A stretch of 7,189 nt of DNA from CBFGTJ01 sp965651815 (GTDB lineage: Bacteria > Actinomycetota > Acidimicrobiia > Acidimicrobiales > Microtrichaceae): NCBI GenBank assembly GCA_965651815.1, contig CBFGTJ010000162.1:1-7189 (forward strand), in the 5' to 3' direction. Position 1 is the stretch's first letter. Every line of letters begins with the position of its first letter. Of this stretch, positions 1-6,518 are shown one piece after another. The position numbers were made by a program, and so were the translations under genes. A model generated the notes under the pieces. It did no database searches, was not told where the DNA came from, and saw nothing but the letters and a program-made list of their open reading frames with translations.

Positions 1-293
1 CCGCCACGTCCACGGCGCCGACGACGGCGGTTCCTCGAGGAGCCGCCCCCCTCTCCGGAACCGGAACCGGAGCCCGAGCCCGAGGCCTGGCCGCCCCCGG
101 CCGGCTTCACCGGCGGCGCGGGCATCGTGTCGCCGATCTTCGGCTTGCGGGGCGCGGGCGGCGCGCCCGCCGGGCGCTCAGCCGCGCGGGGCGACGGGCT
201 GTCGGTGGCGGGCGGCGAGGCGGGACTGGGCGTGGTCGTAGCCGGGGCTGCGGAGGGGCTGTCCGCGCCCCGGTTCGACTCGGTGTCCGACAT
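1..293 (-). CDS. Arg-rich, disordered N-terminus of a probable RNA-binding protein, possibly Rne/Rng ribonuclease (partial, runs off left edge)
   Basis: An ATG at 293-291 opens a frame that stays free of stops to the left edge (97 complete codons). A good Shine-Dalgarno (GAGAGGA, 301-307) sits 7 bases upstream. The visible part has no folded domain. Residues 1-49 are rich in Pro, Ala, Ser and Thr. A short basic stretch, RKPKIGDTMPAPP, starts at residue 49. A run of five Ser-Gly dipeptides covers about residues 71-80. A strongly basic RNRRRRRRGRG tract begins at residue 86. Such Arg/Gly tracts ahead of a catalytic core are common in actinobacterial RNase E/G proteins, and in Streptomyces and relatives rne lies downstream of the rodA homologue. 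The RNase identity is therefore inferred from context and composition; no S1 or catalytic domain is visible. Other RNA-binding proteins with basic N-terminal tails, such as Rho, remain possible. That this is a real gene is likely; the product name is about even odds. Confidence 0.6.
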   Translation of the reverse strand, partial: MSDTESNRGADSPSAAPATTTPSPASPPATDSPSPRAAERPAGAPPAPRKPKIGDTMPAPPVKPAGGGQASGSGSGSGSGEGGGSSRNRRRRRRGRG

Positions 294-606
294 GGGACGG
301 TCCTCTCGTGACGCGCGCCGAGGGGCGCGCGGCGACGGCGTGCGGGGCGTCGTGGGCCCGGCATCGCGGCCGTCGCTCGTCTTCGTGGTGTGCGCACGCG
401 GGACCCGGGGTCCGGCGTGGCGCTGGCCGGGCGACGACGGTGTCGCGCGACCGGTGGGGCGGCGTGCGAACGGCCCGCCCCGTGCTCCGTTCCAGGTCCC
501 GCGCGAGCCTCAACACGAGGTGGAGGCACAGGTGCACCGCACCGAGCCGGACACCGAGGGTGGTGCCCCGGCCACGGTGGAGGTCGGCCTGCGCGTCGGA
601 CATGGT
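294..606 (-). other. Probable long 5' untranslated leader of the left-edge gene
   Basis: The 363 bases between the rodA stop and the left-edge gene carry no convincing gene. A -10-like TAGACT at 613-618 would start a transcript near 606, about 310 bases before the ATG at 293. GC-rich self-complementary segments lie along the way: 401-405 with 409-413, 431-435 with 442-446, and 312-319 with 324-331. Long leaders are known for rne in E. coli and in mycobacteria, where the E. coli one mediates feedback by RNase E. If the downstream gene is rne, this leader could serve the same purpose; that is inference. A 141-codon open frame also starts at 603, but its Arg-rich product and its 116-base out-of-frame overlap with the next gene argue against it. 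Confidence 0.45.
301..331 (-). promoter_or_regulatory. Shine-Dalgarno of the left-edge gene preceded by a strong hairpin
   Basis: The ribosome binding site GAGAGGA lies at 301-307 with a 7-base spacer to the ATG, which fixes the start. Just upstream, 324-331 and 312-319 form a perfect 8-bp all-GC stem with a 4-base loop that reads CCUC in the RNA. The loop sequence is complementary to GAGG within the Shine-Dalgarno only 13 bases away, so alternative pairing is conceivable. The stem is seen directly; a regulatory role is inference. Confidence 0.5.
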
Positions 607-612
607 GCCGAC

Positions 613-618
613 AGTCTA
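613..618 (-). promoter_or_regulatory. Candidate -10 element (TAGACT) for the left-edge gene
   Basis: On the minus strand TAGACT matches the actinobacterial TANNNT -10 consensus in an otherwise GC-rich region, 39 bases after the rodA stop. The start point would be near 606. No good -35 box is visible at 16-19 bases spacing, which is common for housekeeping promoters in these bacteria. No U-tailed terminator lies between rodA and this element, so readthrough from the mre operon may also supply transcript. Confidence 0.4.
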
Positions 619-656
619 CCGGTGCCGCCGGAGGAGCTGTGCATCCCCACTCGCGG

Positions 657-1811
657 TCAGGAGAAGCGGTGCATGTGCACCGACTGCACCATCGCGACCC
701 CGAGGCACGACGCCAGCATCGAGGAGCCGCCCTGTGACACGAAGGGCAGCGGGATGCCCGTCACCGGCATGATGCCCAGGTTCATGCCGATGTTCTCGAA
801 CACGTGGAACAGCAGCATGGACAGCACGCCGACGCAGATGAGCATGCCCATCGTGTCGGCGGACAGCTGGGCGACCCGCCAGCACCGCCAGATGAGCACC
901 GCGAACAGCACGACCAGGGTGCCGGCGCCGAGGAAGCCGAACTCCTCCCCCGCCACCGAGAAGATGAAGTCGGTCTGCTGGGCCGGCACGTAGCCGAGGC
1001 GGGTCGAGGGCCCGTTGCCGAACCCGTACCCGGTCAGCCCACCCGAGGAGATCGCCGTCTGCGCCTGCTCGACGTTGTACCGGACGGCAGGGTCCGCGCC
1101 CTCGGGGTTCGCGAACGAGGTGATGCGGTCCTTCTGGTACTGGTCGAGCGTGTCGGACTGCAGGATGCCGACCACGGCGACCACGCCGATCAGCACCAGC
1201 ACCACGAGGTGCCGCAGCCGCACGCCGCCGACCACCAGCATGCCGAGGCCGATGACGATGAACACCAGCGCGGACCCGAGGTCCGGCTGCAGCAGCGTCA
1301 GGCCCATCGGCAGCCCCATGAGCAGGAGGGCGCCGGCGAGGCGGCGCAGATCGACCCGCTCGACGGAGCCGAGGAACGCCGCCACGGCGAGGATGGTCGT
1401 GAGCTTGGCGAACTCCGCGGGCTGCAGGACGACCGGCCCGAAGCGGTACCAGCCGCGGGTGCCGTTGACGGTGGTGCCGAGCGGGGTCAGCACGCCGGAG
1501 AGCACGACGAGCGACGCGATGTAGAGCACCGGCCACCAGTCGGCGATGCGCCGGTAGTCGATCAGCGACACCCCTGTGGCCGCGACGAGGCCCAGCACGA
1601 TGAAGAGCACCTGGCGGGAGACGATCGCCGCACCGCCGTCGAAGCGACGGGTGGCGCTGAACACCAGCACGGTCCCGAACGCGATGAGCAGCCCCACCAC
1701 GATCAGGAGGGTCAGGTCGACGTGCCGCCAGGGCGCGGACAGGTCGCGGGCGCGGAAGCGGTCACGGGCGTGGCTGCTCCGAAGCGACGTGCCGGTTCCG
1801 AGATCCACCAT
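657..1811 (-). CDS. rodA: Peptidoglycan glycosyltransferase RodA (SEDS family)
   Basis: RodA is the membrane glycan polymerase of the elongation machinery. It joins lipid II units into glycan strands outside the membrane and pairs with the class B transpeptidase PBP2. The 384-residue product has a short basic cytoplasmic N-terminus (about 1-30) followed by about ten hydrophobic segments. SEDS signatures are all present: GTRGW at 117-121, QPAEFAK at 130-136, QPDLGSA at 175-181, QKDRITSF at 226-233, an Ala-Ile-Ser-Ser-Gly-Gly stretch near 253-258, and TDFIFSVAGEEFGF from 280, whose Asp281 matches the essential Asp of E. coli and Thermus RodA. The C-terminal FENIGMNLGIMPVTGIPLPF and SQGGSS complete the family pattern. 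The ATG at 1811 is 12 bases after the mrdA stop, and its Shine-Dalgarno GAGGTGG (1819-1825) overlaps that stop, pointing to coupled translation. The sequence resembles FtsW as well; pairing with mrdA and mreBCD decides for RodA. Confidence 0.96.
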   Translation of the reverse strand: MVDLGTGTSLRSSHARDRFRARDLSAPWRHVDLTLLIVVGLLIAFGTVLVFSATRRFDGGAAIVSRQVLFIVLGLVAATGVSLIDYRRIADWWPVLYIASLVVLSGVLTPLGTTVNGTRGWYRFGPVVLQPAEFAKLTTILAVAAFLGSVERVDLRRLAGALLLMGLPMGLTLLQPDLGSALVFIVIGLGMLVVGGVRLRHLVVLVLIGVVAVVGILQSDTLDQYQKDRITSFANPEGADPAVRYNVEQAQTAISSGGLTGYGFGNGPSTRLGYVPAQQTDFIFSVAGEEFGFLGAGTLVVLFAVLIWRCWRVAQLSADTMGMLICVGVLSMLLFHVFENIGMNLGIMPVTGIPLPFVSQGGSSMLASCLGVAMVQSVHMHRFS

Positions 1812-1818
1812 CAGTCGC

Positions 1819-1825
1819 CCACCTC
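1819..1825 (-). promoter_or_regulatory. rodA ribosome binding site overlapping the mrdA stop
   Basis: GAGGTGG shares its first two bases with the mrdA TGA (1824-1826) and ends 7 bases before the rodA ATG. Ribosomes finishing PBP2 would cover the rodA initiation site, so the two partner enzymes are probably made in a fixed ratio. Confidence 0.75.
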
Positions 1826-3944
1826 AGTCCGCCGTCCCGGTCGCCGCGTCCGCATAGCTGTCCTCGGTCGCCTGGGCCTGGATGGCGTCGCAGCGCGCCA
1901 TGTCGTCGACGGTGCACGCCGGGGGGAGGCGCCCGTGCGACACCGGCTCGAGGATCCGGATCGCGAGGGGCGCGGCGACCACGCCACCGAAGCCGGCCTC
2001 GGGCACCACGACGCTGATCGCGTACTGCGGCGGGACCCCGGGCGCGGCCGGACCCCACCCGACGAACAGCGCCGTGTCCGCCTTGTTGTCGACCTCGGCC
2101 GTGCCGGTCTTGCCGGCCATCGGCCACGCGGTGGGCGTGGCCTGCCACGACTCGTACGCGGTGCCGCCCGGCTCCTGGGTCACGCCCAGCAGGCCGCGGA
2201 AGATCTTGTCGTAGTGGTCTGGCGCGAACTCGACCCGCCCCGCCACCGACGGCTCGATCTCGCGGATCACCTCGTGCTCCCCGGTCGCCGGCGGCTGCGT
2301 CGGGTCGGCCGGGCGGGTCACCCGGATGGCCACCCTCGGCTCGTAGCGGGTGCCCCCGTTCGCGAACGTCGAGTAGGCGTTGACCAACTGGAGCGGCGTC
2401 GCGAGCACGTCGCCCTGGCCGATCACGGTGAGCACGTTGTCGCCTGCGAACCAGTCTCCCGTCATGAACAGGTCGGGGCGCGCCTCGTAGGCCTTGCGCC
2501 GCGACTCCGGCGTGGGCAGGCGCCCGGCGTTCTCGCCCGCCAGCTCGATGCCGGTCCTCTGGCCGAGGCCGAACTCCGCCGCGGCGTCCTGGATCGGGGT
2601 GGGGCCGAACTCGCCCCGGCGCTGCCAGAGCTTGTCGGCGATCCGGTAGTAGTAGACGTCCGAGGAGACCCGCAGCGACTTCACCAGGTCCACCGTGCCG
2701 TTCCCCTGGCCGCCGGCGTTGGTGAACACGCACGAGCCGCCGGTGCAGTTGTCGACCCGGTAGGAGCCGGGGTCGTTGATCACGTCGTTGCCCGGCGACA
2801 GGAACCCGGTGCGCAGGCCGGCGTACGCGCTGAACAGCTTGAACGTCGACCCCGGCGCGTAGGTGCCCTGCATCGCCCAGTTGACGAGCGGCTGCCCGCT
2901 GTTCGGGTCGTTGAGCACGTCCCAGACCTCCTGGGAGATGCCGTTCACGGTCAGGTTCGGGTCGTAGTCGGGGTACGACGCCATCGCCAGGATCTGGCCG
3001 TTGGTGGGATCCTGGATCACCACCGATCCCTGCGGGGCGTTGAGCAGGTTGCCGTCCCTCTGCCGCTGGCCCCGCAACGAGTGGATCTTCGCCTCGAGGA
3101 GCCGCTCGGCGTGGGCCTGCAGGTCCACGTCGATGCTCAGCCACACGTCGTCGCCCGCGCGGGGAGCGTCGACCGACACCACGTCGACGAGGTTGCCCCG
3201 GGCGTCCACCTCGACGGTGCGCTTGCCGGGCACCCCCCGAAGGTCGTCCTCGTAGGCGCGCTCGACGCCGCTCTTGCCGATCGAGTCGCCGAGCTCGTAG
3301 GGCTTCGAGGGCCGGTCGCCGTCGGCCGGCTCGGTGGTGCTGGTCGTCGTGGAGGTCGTCGCACCGGGCACCGTGCCGCCCCGCTCGAGCAGCTCGGTCT
3401 CGTTGATCTCGCCCACGTAGCCGAGCAGCTGCACCGCCACCTTGCCGTAGGGGTAGACGCGGATCGCCTTGCGCTCCACGACCACGCCGGGGAACCGGTC
3501 GGCCCGCTCGAGGAGGTAGATCTCGAGCAGCTCCGAGACGTCCTCCGCGATCGGCACGTAGGCCTGCGGGGCGTAGCGCTGGTCCTGGTAGCGCCGCTCG
3601 ATGAACGACACCTTCGTCGGCTCGCCGAAGCGGTTCAGCGTGTCGGCGAGGTCGACGAACAGCTCGCGGCGCTCGTCGTCGTCGAGCTCGCGCAGCGGCT
3701 CGCGGTCGAGCGCCACGACGATCGAGGTGCGGTTGTCGACCAGCACCTTGCCGTTCCGGTCGAGGATCCGGCCCCTGGGCCCCTCCTCGGTGAGCACCCG
3801 CAACCGGTTCGAGATGGACGCGGCCTCGAACTCCTGGCGGTCGATGCCCTGCAGGAACCACAGCCGCATGAGCAGCGCGAGGAACAGCGACGCGGCGACG
3901 ATCCCCACTGCACTGAGTCGGACGTGGCTGGAGTCGGTGTCCAT
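1824..3944 (-). CDS. mrdA: Penicillin-binding protein 2, class B peptidoglycan transpeptidase
   Basis: PBP2 crosslinks new glycan made by RodA during side-wall growth; it is anchored in the membrane with its catalytic domain outside. The 706-residue product has a short cytoplasmic tail, one membrane anchor at about 11-30, a dimerisation (pedestal) domain with GPRGRILDRNG at 55-65 and LLGYVGEIN at 173-181, and a C-terminal transpeptidase domain. The three active-site motifs are intact: STFK at 366-369 (nucleophile Ser366), SSD at 427-429 and KTG at 612-614. A Thr/Ser-rich insert (about 190-213) splits the GYVGEIN and YELGDSIGKSG blocks that usually lie closer together. Cys400 and Cys405, near the SSD motif, and Cys677 and Cys685, in a tail of about 40 residues, could form disulfides. 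The ATG at 3944 is the first possible start after an in-frame TGA at 3950-3948; it has no Shine-Dalgarno and follows a mini-ORF made by an 18-bp duplication. mreD ends 74 bases upstream. Confidence 0.96.
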   Translation of the reverse strand: MDTDSSHVRLSAVGIVAASLFLALLMRLWFLQGIDRQEFEAASISNRLRVLTEEGPRGRILDRNGKVLVDNRTSIVVALDREPLRELDDDERRELFVDLADTLNRFGEPTKVSFIERRYQDQRYAPQAYVPIAEDVSELLEIYLLERADRFPGVVVERKAIRVYPYGKVAVQLLGYVGEINETELLERGGTVPGATTSTTTSTTEPADGDRPSKPYELGDSIGKSGVERAYEDDLRGVPGKRTVEVDARGNLVDVVSVDAPRAGDDVWLSIDVDLQAHAERLLEAKIHSLRGQRQRDGNLLNAPQGSVVIQDPTNGQILAMASYPDYDPNLTVNGISQEVWDVLNDPNSGQPLVNWAMQGTYAPGSTFKLFSAYAGLRTGFLSPGNDVINDPGSYRVDNCTGGSCVFTNAGGQGNGTVDLVKSLRVSSDVYYYRIADKLWQRRGEFGPTPIQDAAAEFGLGQRTGIELAGENAGRLPTPESRRKAYEARPDLFMTGDWFAGDNVLTVIGQGDVLATPLQLVNAYSTFANGGTRYEPRVAIRVTRPADPTQPPATGEHEVIREIEPSVAGRVEFAPDHYDKIFRGLLGVTQEPGGTAYESWQATPTAWPMAGKTGTAEVDNKADTALFVGWGPAAPGVPPQYAISVVVPEAGFGGVVAAPLAIRILEPVSHGRLPPACTVDDMARCDAIQAQATEDSYADAATGTAD

Positions 3945-3965
3945 GTGTCAGACGGTGTCCATGTG
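3930..3965 (-). repeat. 18-bp imperfect tandem duplication across the mrdA start
   Basis: Two adjacent 18-base copies, 3948-3965 and 3930-3947, match at 15 of 18 positions and share the first 13 bases, CACATGGACACCG, including an ATG each. The downstream copy holds the mrdA start. The upstream copy reads in the same frame but ends in TGA, so it encodes only Met-Asp-Thr-Val. Confidence 0.85.
3948..3962 (-). promoter_or_regulatory. Possible 4-codon upstream ORF (MDTV-stop) before mrdA
   Basis: ATG-GAC-ACC-GTC-TGA ends three bases before the mrdA ATG, in the same frame. Neither ATG has a purine-rich Shine-Dalgarno in the 74-base mreD-mrdA gap, and I see no TANNNT element placed for a leaderless start. 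Reinitiation after the mini-ORF would be one way to translate mrdA. Translation of the mini-ORF is not shown by the sequence. Confidence 0.3.
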
Positions 3966-4018
3966 CGGGGGCGCGGATCGGCGGACGCCAGCTGGTTCGG
4001 GGCTGCGGTCGGGCCGTG

Positions 4019-4531
4019 TCATCCGACGCCCGTTCGCAGGCCCTCACCCTCGGCCCACCGACTCGCGGCGAGCGCGGGCAGGCACAACGCCGCGTTGCAG
4101 AGCGCGACGATAGCGACGATCGACCAGAGCCGCGGGTCGGACAGGGTCCGCTGGCCGAGCAGCTGGCCGAGGAGGGCGTACAGGAGGGTGCCGGCCGCGC
4201 TCGCGGCGGTGACCACGGCGACGGAGATCGCCCGCGAGGTCCGCATCAGCGCCTCGCCCACCGCCCCGGCGCCGAAGCCGACGACCGCGTAGGCGAGCGC
4301 GGTGGTCCCGAGCGGGCCCTGCAGGACCAGGTCGGCGAGCAGGCCGGAGGCGAACCCGACCTCGGCCCCGCGGGCCGGCCCGGCCACGATGCCCGCGGAC
4401 GCGGCGACGAGCAGCATGAGGTCCGGGTGCACCCCGAAGATGCTGAGGTCGACCACCACGCCCACCTGCACCAGGTACGCCGTGGACACCAGCAGCACCC
4501 AACGCAGCAGCGGGCCGCGGTCGGGCGTCAC
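4019..4531 (-). CDS. mreD: Rod shape-determining membrane protein MreD
   Basis: MreD is a small integral membrane subunit of the elongasome; in other bacteria it binds MreC and helps connect cytoplasmic MreB to the wall enzymes. The 170-residue product is almost wholly hydrophobic, with about five or six likely membrane segments (roughly 9-30, 37-55, 58-75, 78-98, 103-126 and 136-155). The PDLMLLVAASAGIVAG stretch at 36-51 and the small-residue-rich GFASGLLADL at 59-68 fit the MreD pattern, which is weakly conserved overall. The start is a GTG at 4531-4529, 19 bases after the mreC stop. The identity rests on size, topology and its place between mreC and mrdA. A hairpin overlaps the start codon and there is no strong Shine-Dalgarno, so translation probably depends on coupling to mreC. 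Confidence 0.88.
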   Translation of the reverse strand: MTPDRGPLLRWVLLVSTAYLVQVGVVVDLSIFGVHPDLMLLVAASAGIVAGPARGAEVGFASGLLADLVLQGPLGTTALAYAVVGFGAGAVGEALMRTSRAISVAVVTAASAAGTLLYALLGQLLGQRTLSDPRLWSIVAIVALCNAALCLPALAASRWAEGEGLRTGVG

Positions 4532-4547
4532 CGGGGCCGACCCCCGG
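4531..4547 (-). promoter_or_regulatory. Hairpin overlapping the mreD start
   Basis: CCGGGG (4542-4547) pairs perfectly with CCCCGG (4531-4536) around a 5-base loop in the mreC-mreD gap. It includes the first base of the mreD GTG and the only G-rich stretch that could act as a ribosome binding site. Ribosomes ending on mreC (stop at 4553-4551) would open it, so it may tie mreD output to mreC translation. Confidence 0.4.
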
Positions 4548-4550
4548 GCC

Positions 4551-5405
4551 TCACGTGTCGGGGGTCCACAGGATCACCTGCACGACGTCGAGCCGGGAGA
4601 AGTCGACCGCGAAGTCGACGTGCAGCACCTGGGTGCGGGTCGCCGCGTCGGGGGTGACGCGCCGCACGGTGCCGACCGGGATCGGCTTGCCCGGTGGGGT
4701 GATGAGGTCCTCGACACCGCCGGTGACGACGCCCGCCCCGGGTTCGACCGGGTCCGCGAGCTCGATCCCCCGGTCCACGATGAAGGTCCGGTCGTCACCG
4801 CTGCCACGGCCGACGCCCATGTCGGGCGGGTCGACGAGCCGGATGCCCACGTACTGGTCGGGGTCGGTCAGCAGCCGCACCACCGAACGGGTCCGGCTCA
4901 CCCGCGTGATCCGCCCGACGAGCCCCCGGTTCGTGACGACGGGGTTGCCCACGGCGATGCCCGAGTCGGATCCCCGGTCGAGCTCGAGGGTGTGGTCCTC
5001 GAAGTTGGAGTAGGCGCCGGTGGTCACGCGGGCGATCTGGGTGGGGAGGTCGCCGACGAAGCCGATCCCGAGCTGCTCCTCGAGCCGCTCCAGCTCCGCG
5101 ACGGCGTTCTCGTGGAGGATCTCCTCGCCCCGCAGCCGGTCCAGCTCGGCGCGCAGCTCCTCGTTCTCGGCCTTGAGGCTGTCGTAGCCGGTGATGCCGT
5201 TCCAGGCGTTGCGGAACGGGGTGGTCACCCAGCGCGCGCCGTCGCGGATCGGCGCGATGACGTCGACGGCGCCCTCGCGGGCGGAGGTGATGGCGATGAC
5301 CCCGCGCGCGTCGAGGGTGATGAGGGTGATGGCGAGCAGCGTGACGACGAGCAGGATGTAGCGAGACCGCCGGCGTCGGCTCCCCGGCTGGGACAGAGGG
5401 CGCAC
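4551..5405 (-). CDS. mreC: Rod shape-determining protein MreC
   Basis: MreC is a bitopic scaffold of the elongasome. Its periplasmic-side domain self-assembles and, in other species, activates PBP2. The 284-residue product has a basic cytoplasmic N-terminus (RRRRSR at 10-15), one membrane anchor at about 16-32, an acidic-basic coiled coil at about 74-112 (SLKAENEELRAELDRL and onward), and the paired beta-barrel region from about 120 to 281 with GNPVVTNRGLVGRI at 153-166. The end, RLDVVQVILW at 271-280, matches the conserved C-terminus of the family. The length is usual for MreC. The start is a GTG at 5405, 15 bases after the mreB stop, with no clear Shine-Dalgarno; no better start exists before the basic N-terminus, so coupling to mreB is likely. 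Confidence 0.95.
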   Translation of the reverse strand: MRPLSQPGSRRRRSRYILLVVTLLAITLITLDARGVIAITSAREGAVDVIAPIRDGARWVTTPFRNAWNGITGYDSLKAENEELRAELDRLRGEEILHENAVAELERLEEQLGIGFVGDLPTQIARVTTGAYSNFEDHTLELDRGSDSGIAVGNPVVTNRGLVGRITRVSRTRSVVRLLTDPDQYVGIRLVDPPDMGVGRGSGDDRTFIVDRGIELADPVEPGAGVVTGGVEDLITPPGKPIPVGTVRRVTPDAATRTQVLHVDFAVDFSRLDVVQVILWTPDT

Positions 5406-5420
5406 CTGGACGTTCGCGGG

Positions 5421-6455
5421 CTACTCGCGGGTCGACGAGAACAGCACCCCGCGCAGCGCCTCGAACTCCTCGAGGGCCTGGCCGGAGCCGAGCGCGACCG
5501 CCTCGAGCGGCCGGGGGGCGATCCGGATGGGCATGCCGGTCTCCTGCGCGAGCCGCTCCGGCAGCCCCTTCAGCAGGGCACCGCCCCCGGCGAGCATGAT
5601 GCCCCGCTCCATGATGTCGGCGGCCAGCTCGGGCGGGGTCTTGTCGAGGGTGACCTTCACCGCGTCGACGATGGTCGAGACGGGCTCGTCGATCGCCTCG
5701 CGGATCTCGTGGGTCGAGGTCACGATCGTCTTGGGCAGCCCGGTGACGAGGTCCCGGCCCCGGATCTCGGCCTGCAGCTCCTGCTTGAGCGGCCAGGCGG
5801 ACCCGAGCTCCATCTTCACGGCCTCGCTGGTGCGCTCGCCCAGGGCGAGGCTGTACTCCTTCTTGATGTACTGGACGATCGCGTCGTCCAGCTCGTCGCC
5901 CCCGACGCGGACCGACTGGCTCGTCACCACGCCGCCGAGGGAGATCACCGCCACCTCGGTGGTGCCACCGCCGATGTCGACGATCATGTTGCCGGTCGGC
6001 TCCTGCACCGGGAGCCCGGAGCCGATCGCCGCGGCCATCGGCTCCTCGATGATGTGGGCGGGCTTGCGGGCACCGGCGAACTCGGCCGCGTCCTGCACGG
6101 CGCGCTGCTCGACCCCGGTCACGCCGGACGGCACGCAGATGATCATCCGCGGCTTCGCGAACCGGCTGCTGTGCACCCGCTGGATGAAGTAGCGGAGCAT
6201 GATCTCGCAGACCTCGAAGTCCGAGATCACCCCGTCCTTGAGCGGGCGGATCGCCTGGATGTGCGCGGGCGTCCGCCCGATCATCCGCTTCGCCTCGGTC
6301 CCGACCGCGACCGCCCGACCGTCCTGTTCGCGGATCGCGACGACCGATGGTTCGGAGAGCACGATGCCCTCGCCACGCACGTACACCAACGTGTTGGCCG
6401 TGCCGAGGTCCACCGCCATGTCACGGCCGAGGAAGTTGGAGTTGAACCGTGCCAT
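5421..6455 (-). CDS. mreB: Rod shape-determining protein MreB, actin homologue
   Basis: MreB polymerises with ATP into filaments on the inner face of the membrane and guides RodA-PBP2 wall synthesis. The product has 344 residues, close to E. coli MreB (347). The actin-fold ATP site is complete: phosphate-1 loop DLGTANT at 16-22, VPSGVT at 109-114, IIEEPMAAAIG at 135-145 with the glutamate needed for hydrolysis, phosphate-2 loop DIGGGTTEVAV at 160-170, and adenosine-binding LAGGGALLKGLP at 288-299. The N-terminal MARFNSNFLGRDMAVDLG is family-like. The frame stays open upstream to 6581, but the Pro/Arg-rich extension is not MreB-like, and the Shine-Dalgarno TGAGGA (6463-6468), 7 bases before the ATG at 6455, decides the start. 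It is first in an operon with mreC, mreD, mrdA and rodA. Confidence 0.98.
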   Translation of the reverse strand: MARFNSNFLGRDMAVDLGTANTLVYVRGEGIVLSEPSVVAIREQDGRAVAVGTEAKRMIGRTPAHIQAIRPLKDGVISDFEVCEIMLRYFIQRVHSSRFAKPRMIICVPSGVTGVEQRAVQDAAEFAGARKPAHIIEEPMAAAIGSGLPVQEPTGNMIVDIGGGTTEVAVISLGGVVTSQSVRVGGDELDDAIVQYIKKEYSLALGERTSEAVKMELGSAWPLKQELQAEIRGRDLVTGLPKTIVTSTHEIREAIDEPVSTIVDAVKVTLDKTPPELAADIMERGIMLAGGGALLKGLPERLAQETGMPIRIAPRPLEAVALGSGQALEEFEALRGVLFSSTRE

Positions 6456-6462
6456 AGATGGG

Positions 6463-6468
6463 TCCTCA
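6463..6468 (-). promoter_or_regulatory. mreB ribosome binding site (TGAGGA)
   Basis: A strong Shine-Dalgarno ends 7 bases before the mreB ATG and selects it over an in-frame ATG at 6581. It is the clearest such site before any of mreB, mreC, mreD and mrdA. An overlapping TACCGT at 6468-6473 resembles a -10 box but would leave a transcript without this site, so I favour its role in translation. Confidence 0.75.
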
Positions 6469-6518
6469 CGGTAGCCCCGGGGCCGTGGCGCGGACGGTCG
6501 CGCCTCCGGCCGGTGGAG

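Noticed and set aside
178..603. A 141-codon minus-strand frame starting three bases after the likely transcription start downstream of TAGACT, as a leaderless small gene
   Set aside because: The placement is tempting, but the product is Arg-rich, has no recognisable family and overlaps the next gene by 116 bases out of frame. I kept the leader interpretation; conservation of this frame in relatives would reverse that.
619..656. An intrinsic terminator after rodA
   Set aside because: Only a 4-bp CCGG/CCGG match is present, with no U tract.
657..1811. FtsW instead of RodA
   Set aside because: The SEDS motifs alone do not separate the two well, but the gene is joined to mrdA and mreBCD, not to division and murein precursor genes.
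1762..4047. A 761-codon minus-strand frame overlapping mrdA out of frame
   Set aside because: The product is very rich in Arg, Ala, Pro and Gly with no motifs; the overlapping PBP2 frame has all three catalytic motifs.
804..4292. A 1162-codon open frame on the plus strand across rodA, mrdA and part of mreD
   Set aside because: It is antisense to genes with complete motifs; its His/Asp/Arg/Gly-rich product is typical of the mirror frame of GC-rich coding DNA.
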